Of a DNA stretch of 64,000 nt, positions 62,101 through 64,000 are shown piece by piece. The stretch is taken from assembly GCA_028671895.1 (NCBI GenBank), contig CM053809.1, positions 7,919,501 through 7,983,500 of the forward strand, in the 5' to 3' direction. The notes beneath the pieces are model-generated. The model worked only from the letters and a program-made list of their open reading frames with translations, made no database searches and was not told the origin of the DNA. Position numbers and translations under genes: made by a program. Origin of the DNA: Oenanthe sinensis. Taxonomy: Eukaryota > Streptophyta > Magnoliopsida > Apiales > Apiaceae. Position 1 is the first letter of the stretch. Every line of letters starts with the position of its first letter.

Positions 62101-64000
62101 CTCAGTTTACCTTGAAAATAATTTGTAATAACTTGAGACTTCATTCTTGATTCGTTTGAACATGGAAACGACTTATAGCTTCATTCTTGACTCGTTTAAA
62201 CATGGAAACAACTTGTAAACTCTTTTAGGATCATTCTTGGATCATTTAAACTTGAAAATAATTTGTAACAACTTGAGACTTCATTCTTTACTCGTTTGAA
62301 CATGAAAACAACTTGTAGATGCATTCTTGACTCATTAGAACATGGAAACAACTTGTAGACTCTTTTAGGATCATTTTTGGCGCATTTGAACATGAAAATA
62401 ATTCATACCAACTTGAGACTTCATTATTGACTCGTTTGAACATGGCAACAACTTATAGCTTCATTCTTGACTCGTTTGAACATGAAAATAACTTGTAATC
62501 TGTTTTAGGATCATTCTTGGCTCATTTGAACTTGAAAGTAAGTTGTAACAACTTGAGACTTCATTCTTTACTCGTTTGAACTTGAAATCAACTTGTAGAT
62601 TCATTATTGACTCATTAGAAAATGGAAACAACTTGTAAACTCTTTTCGGATCATTTTTGGTGCATTTGAACATGAAAATAATTCATACCAACTTGAGACT
62701 TCATTATTGACTCGTTTGAATATGGAAACAACTTATAGCTTCATTCTTGACTCGTTTGAACATGGAAATAACTTGTAAACTCTTTTAGGATCATTCTTGA
62801 CTCCTTTAGAACATGGATACAACTTGTAAACTCTTTTAGGATCATTCTTGGCTCAATTGACCTTGAAAATAATTTGTAATAACTTGAGATTTCATTCTTG
62901 ATTCGTTTGAACATGGAAACGACTTATAGCTTCATTCTTGACTCGTTTAAACATGGAAACAACTTGTAAACTCTTTTAGGTTCATTCTTGGCTCATTTAA
63001 ACTTGAAAATAATTTGTAACAACTTGAGACTTCATTCTTTACTCGTTTGAACATGAAAATAACTTGTAAACTCTTTTAGGATCATTCTTGGCTCAGTTGA
63101 CCTTGAAAATAATTTGTAACAACTTGAGACTTCATTCTTGATTCGTTTGAACATGGAAACGACTTATAGCTTCATTCTTGACTCGTTTAAACATAGAAAC
63201 AACTTGTAAACTCTATTAGGATCATTCTTGGCTCATTTAAACTTGAAAATAATTTATAACAACTTGAGACTTCATTCTTTACTCGTTTGAACTTGAAAAC
63301 AACTTGTAGATTTATTCTTGACTCATTTGAACATGGAAACAACTTGTAAACCCTTTTAAGATTTTTATTGGCTCATTTGAACTTGAAAGTAATTTGTAAC
63401 AACTTGAGACTTCATTCTTTACTCGTTTGAACTTGAAATTAACTTGTAGATTCATTATTGACTCATTAGAACATGGACACAACTTGTAAACTCTATTAGG
63501 ATCATTCTTGGCTCATTTGAACTTGAACATAATTTTTAACAACTTGAGACTTCATTCTTTACTCGTTTGAACTTGAAAATAACTTGTAGATTCATTCTTG
63601 ACTCCTTTAGAACATGGAAACAACTTGTAAACTCTTTTAGGATCATTTTTGGCTCATTTGAACATGAAAATAATTCATACCAACTTGAGACTTCATTCTT
63701 GATTCGTTTGAACATGGAAACGACTTATAGCTTCATTCTTGACTCGTTTAAACATGGAAACAACTTGTAAACTCTTTTTGGATCATTCTTGGCTCATTTA
63801 AACTTGAAAATAATTTGTAACAACTTGAGACTTCATTCTTTAATTGTTTCAACTTGAAAACAACTTGTAGATTTATTCTTGACTCATTTGAACATGGAAA
63901 CAACTTGTAAACCCTTTTAAGATCATTCTTTGCTCATTTGAACTTGAAAGTAATTTGTAACAACTTGAGACTTCATTCTTTACTCGTTTGAAATTGAAAA
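59150..64000. repeat. 3.07-kb tandem duplication, cut by window end
   Basis: Copy 1 is about 59150-62219 and copy 2 runs from about 62220 past the window edge, at a 3070-bp offset. Shared rare variants are TAGATGCATTCTTG (near 59249 and 62319), CATGGCAACAACTT, TAATCTGTTTTAGG (near 59428 and 62498), TTGGTGCATTTGAAC and ACATGGACACAAC. After about 63770 the offset drops to 2930, so copy 2 lacks one 140-bp unit present at about 60700-60840. Confidence 0.88.

Larger units (their letters stand above)
42498..64000. repeat. Satellite array, right arm
   Basis: Same satellite family, orientation and module structure as the left arm, resuming in the middle of the module interrupted by the LTR insertion. 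The arm is dominated by GAAACGACTT and CTCGTTTAAAC variants, with GGCGCATTT modules less frequent. From about 42.8 to 54.7 kb it is organised as three long near-identical higher-order copies. From 54.8 kb onward units are more varied, with private variants such as AAGATTTTTATTGG (56.5, 58.6, 60.3 and 63.4 kb), and copies are shorter. The array continues past the right edge of the window. No gene, RNA gene or second transposon is visible. Confidence 0.97.

Noticed and set aside
1..64000. CENP-B box or other defined centromere protein site
   Set aside because: No match to the NTTCGNNNNANNCGGGN pattern was seen in the modules, which contain almost no CGGG. Centromere identity cannot be claimed from sequence alone.

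Overview
The window is eukaryotic and almost certainly from a plant nuclear genome. About 59.8 of its 64 kb is one AT-rich tandem satellite, all in a single orientation. The remaining 4.2 kb is one transposon-derived block with the hallmarks of a solo LTR. I found no conventional protein gene, no tRNA or rRNA, no CRISPR array and nothing bacterial. The plant call rests on the very long LTR with TG...CA ends and a 5-bp target duplication, set inside a megasatellite. The species cannot be named from this sequence.

Layout: 1-38265 is the left satellite arm, 38266-42497 the LTR insertion, and 42498-64000 the right satellite arm. The satellite is built hierarchically. The base modules are about 50, 50 and 40 bp, where the 40-mer looks like a 50-mer lacking 10 bp. 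Three modules make a 140-bp unit, and two diverged 140-bp units make a 280-bp dimer. Runs of these have been copied again as kilobase-scale higher-order repeats. The copies I can trace by private variants are: 8.2 kb (1-4950 and 8213-12900), 2.1 kb (4460-6560 and 6561-8212), 2.24 kb (18225-22465), 6.59 kb (22901-36030), a 2.44-kb spaced copy (34760-35590 and 37200-38030), three copies of 3.54, 4.38 and 3.96 kb (42841-54720), 1.92 kb (55141-58680) and 3.07 kb (59150 to the window end). Length differences between copies are nearly always multiples of 140 bp, as expected for unequal exchange in register.

The LTR block is flanked by the exact duplication CTTAT and interrupts one 40-bp module, so array phase is intact on either side of it. 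No gag or pol, primer-binding site or second LTR is visible. Inside it are a possible TATA box, diverged internal repeats, an AATAAA signal, and a cluster of stem-loops around 41.29-41.68 kb. Several of those stem-loops share the loop AATGAG, and one pair differs by a compensatory base-pair change. Close to its 3' end is a 53-codon ORF whose first ten residues (MVRIKQTARK) closely match the N-terminal tail of histone H3, followed by a good-looking splice donor. These two LTR features are the most unusual content of the window. The many 65-92 residue ORFs in the satellite are by-products of DNA repetition and are not annotated as genes.
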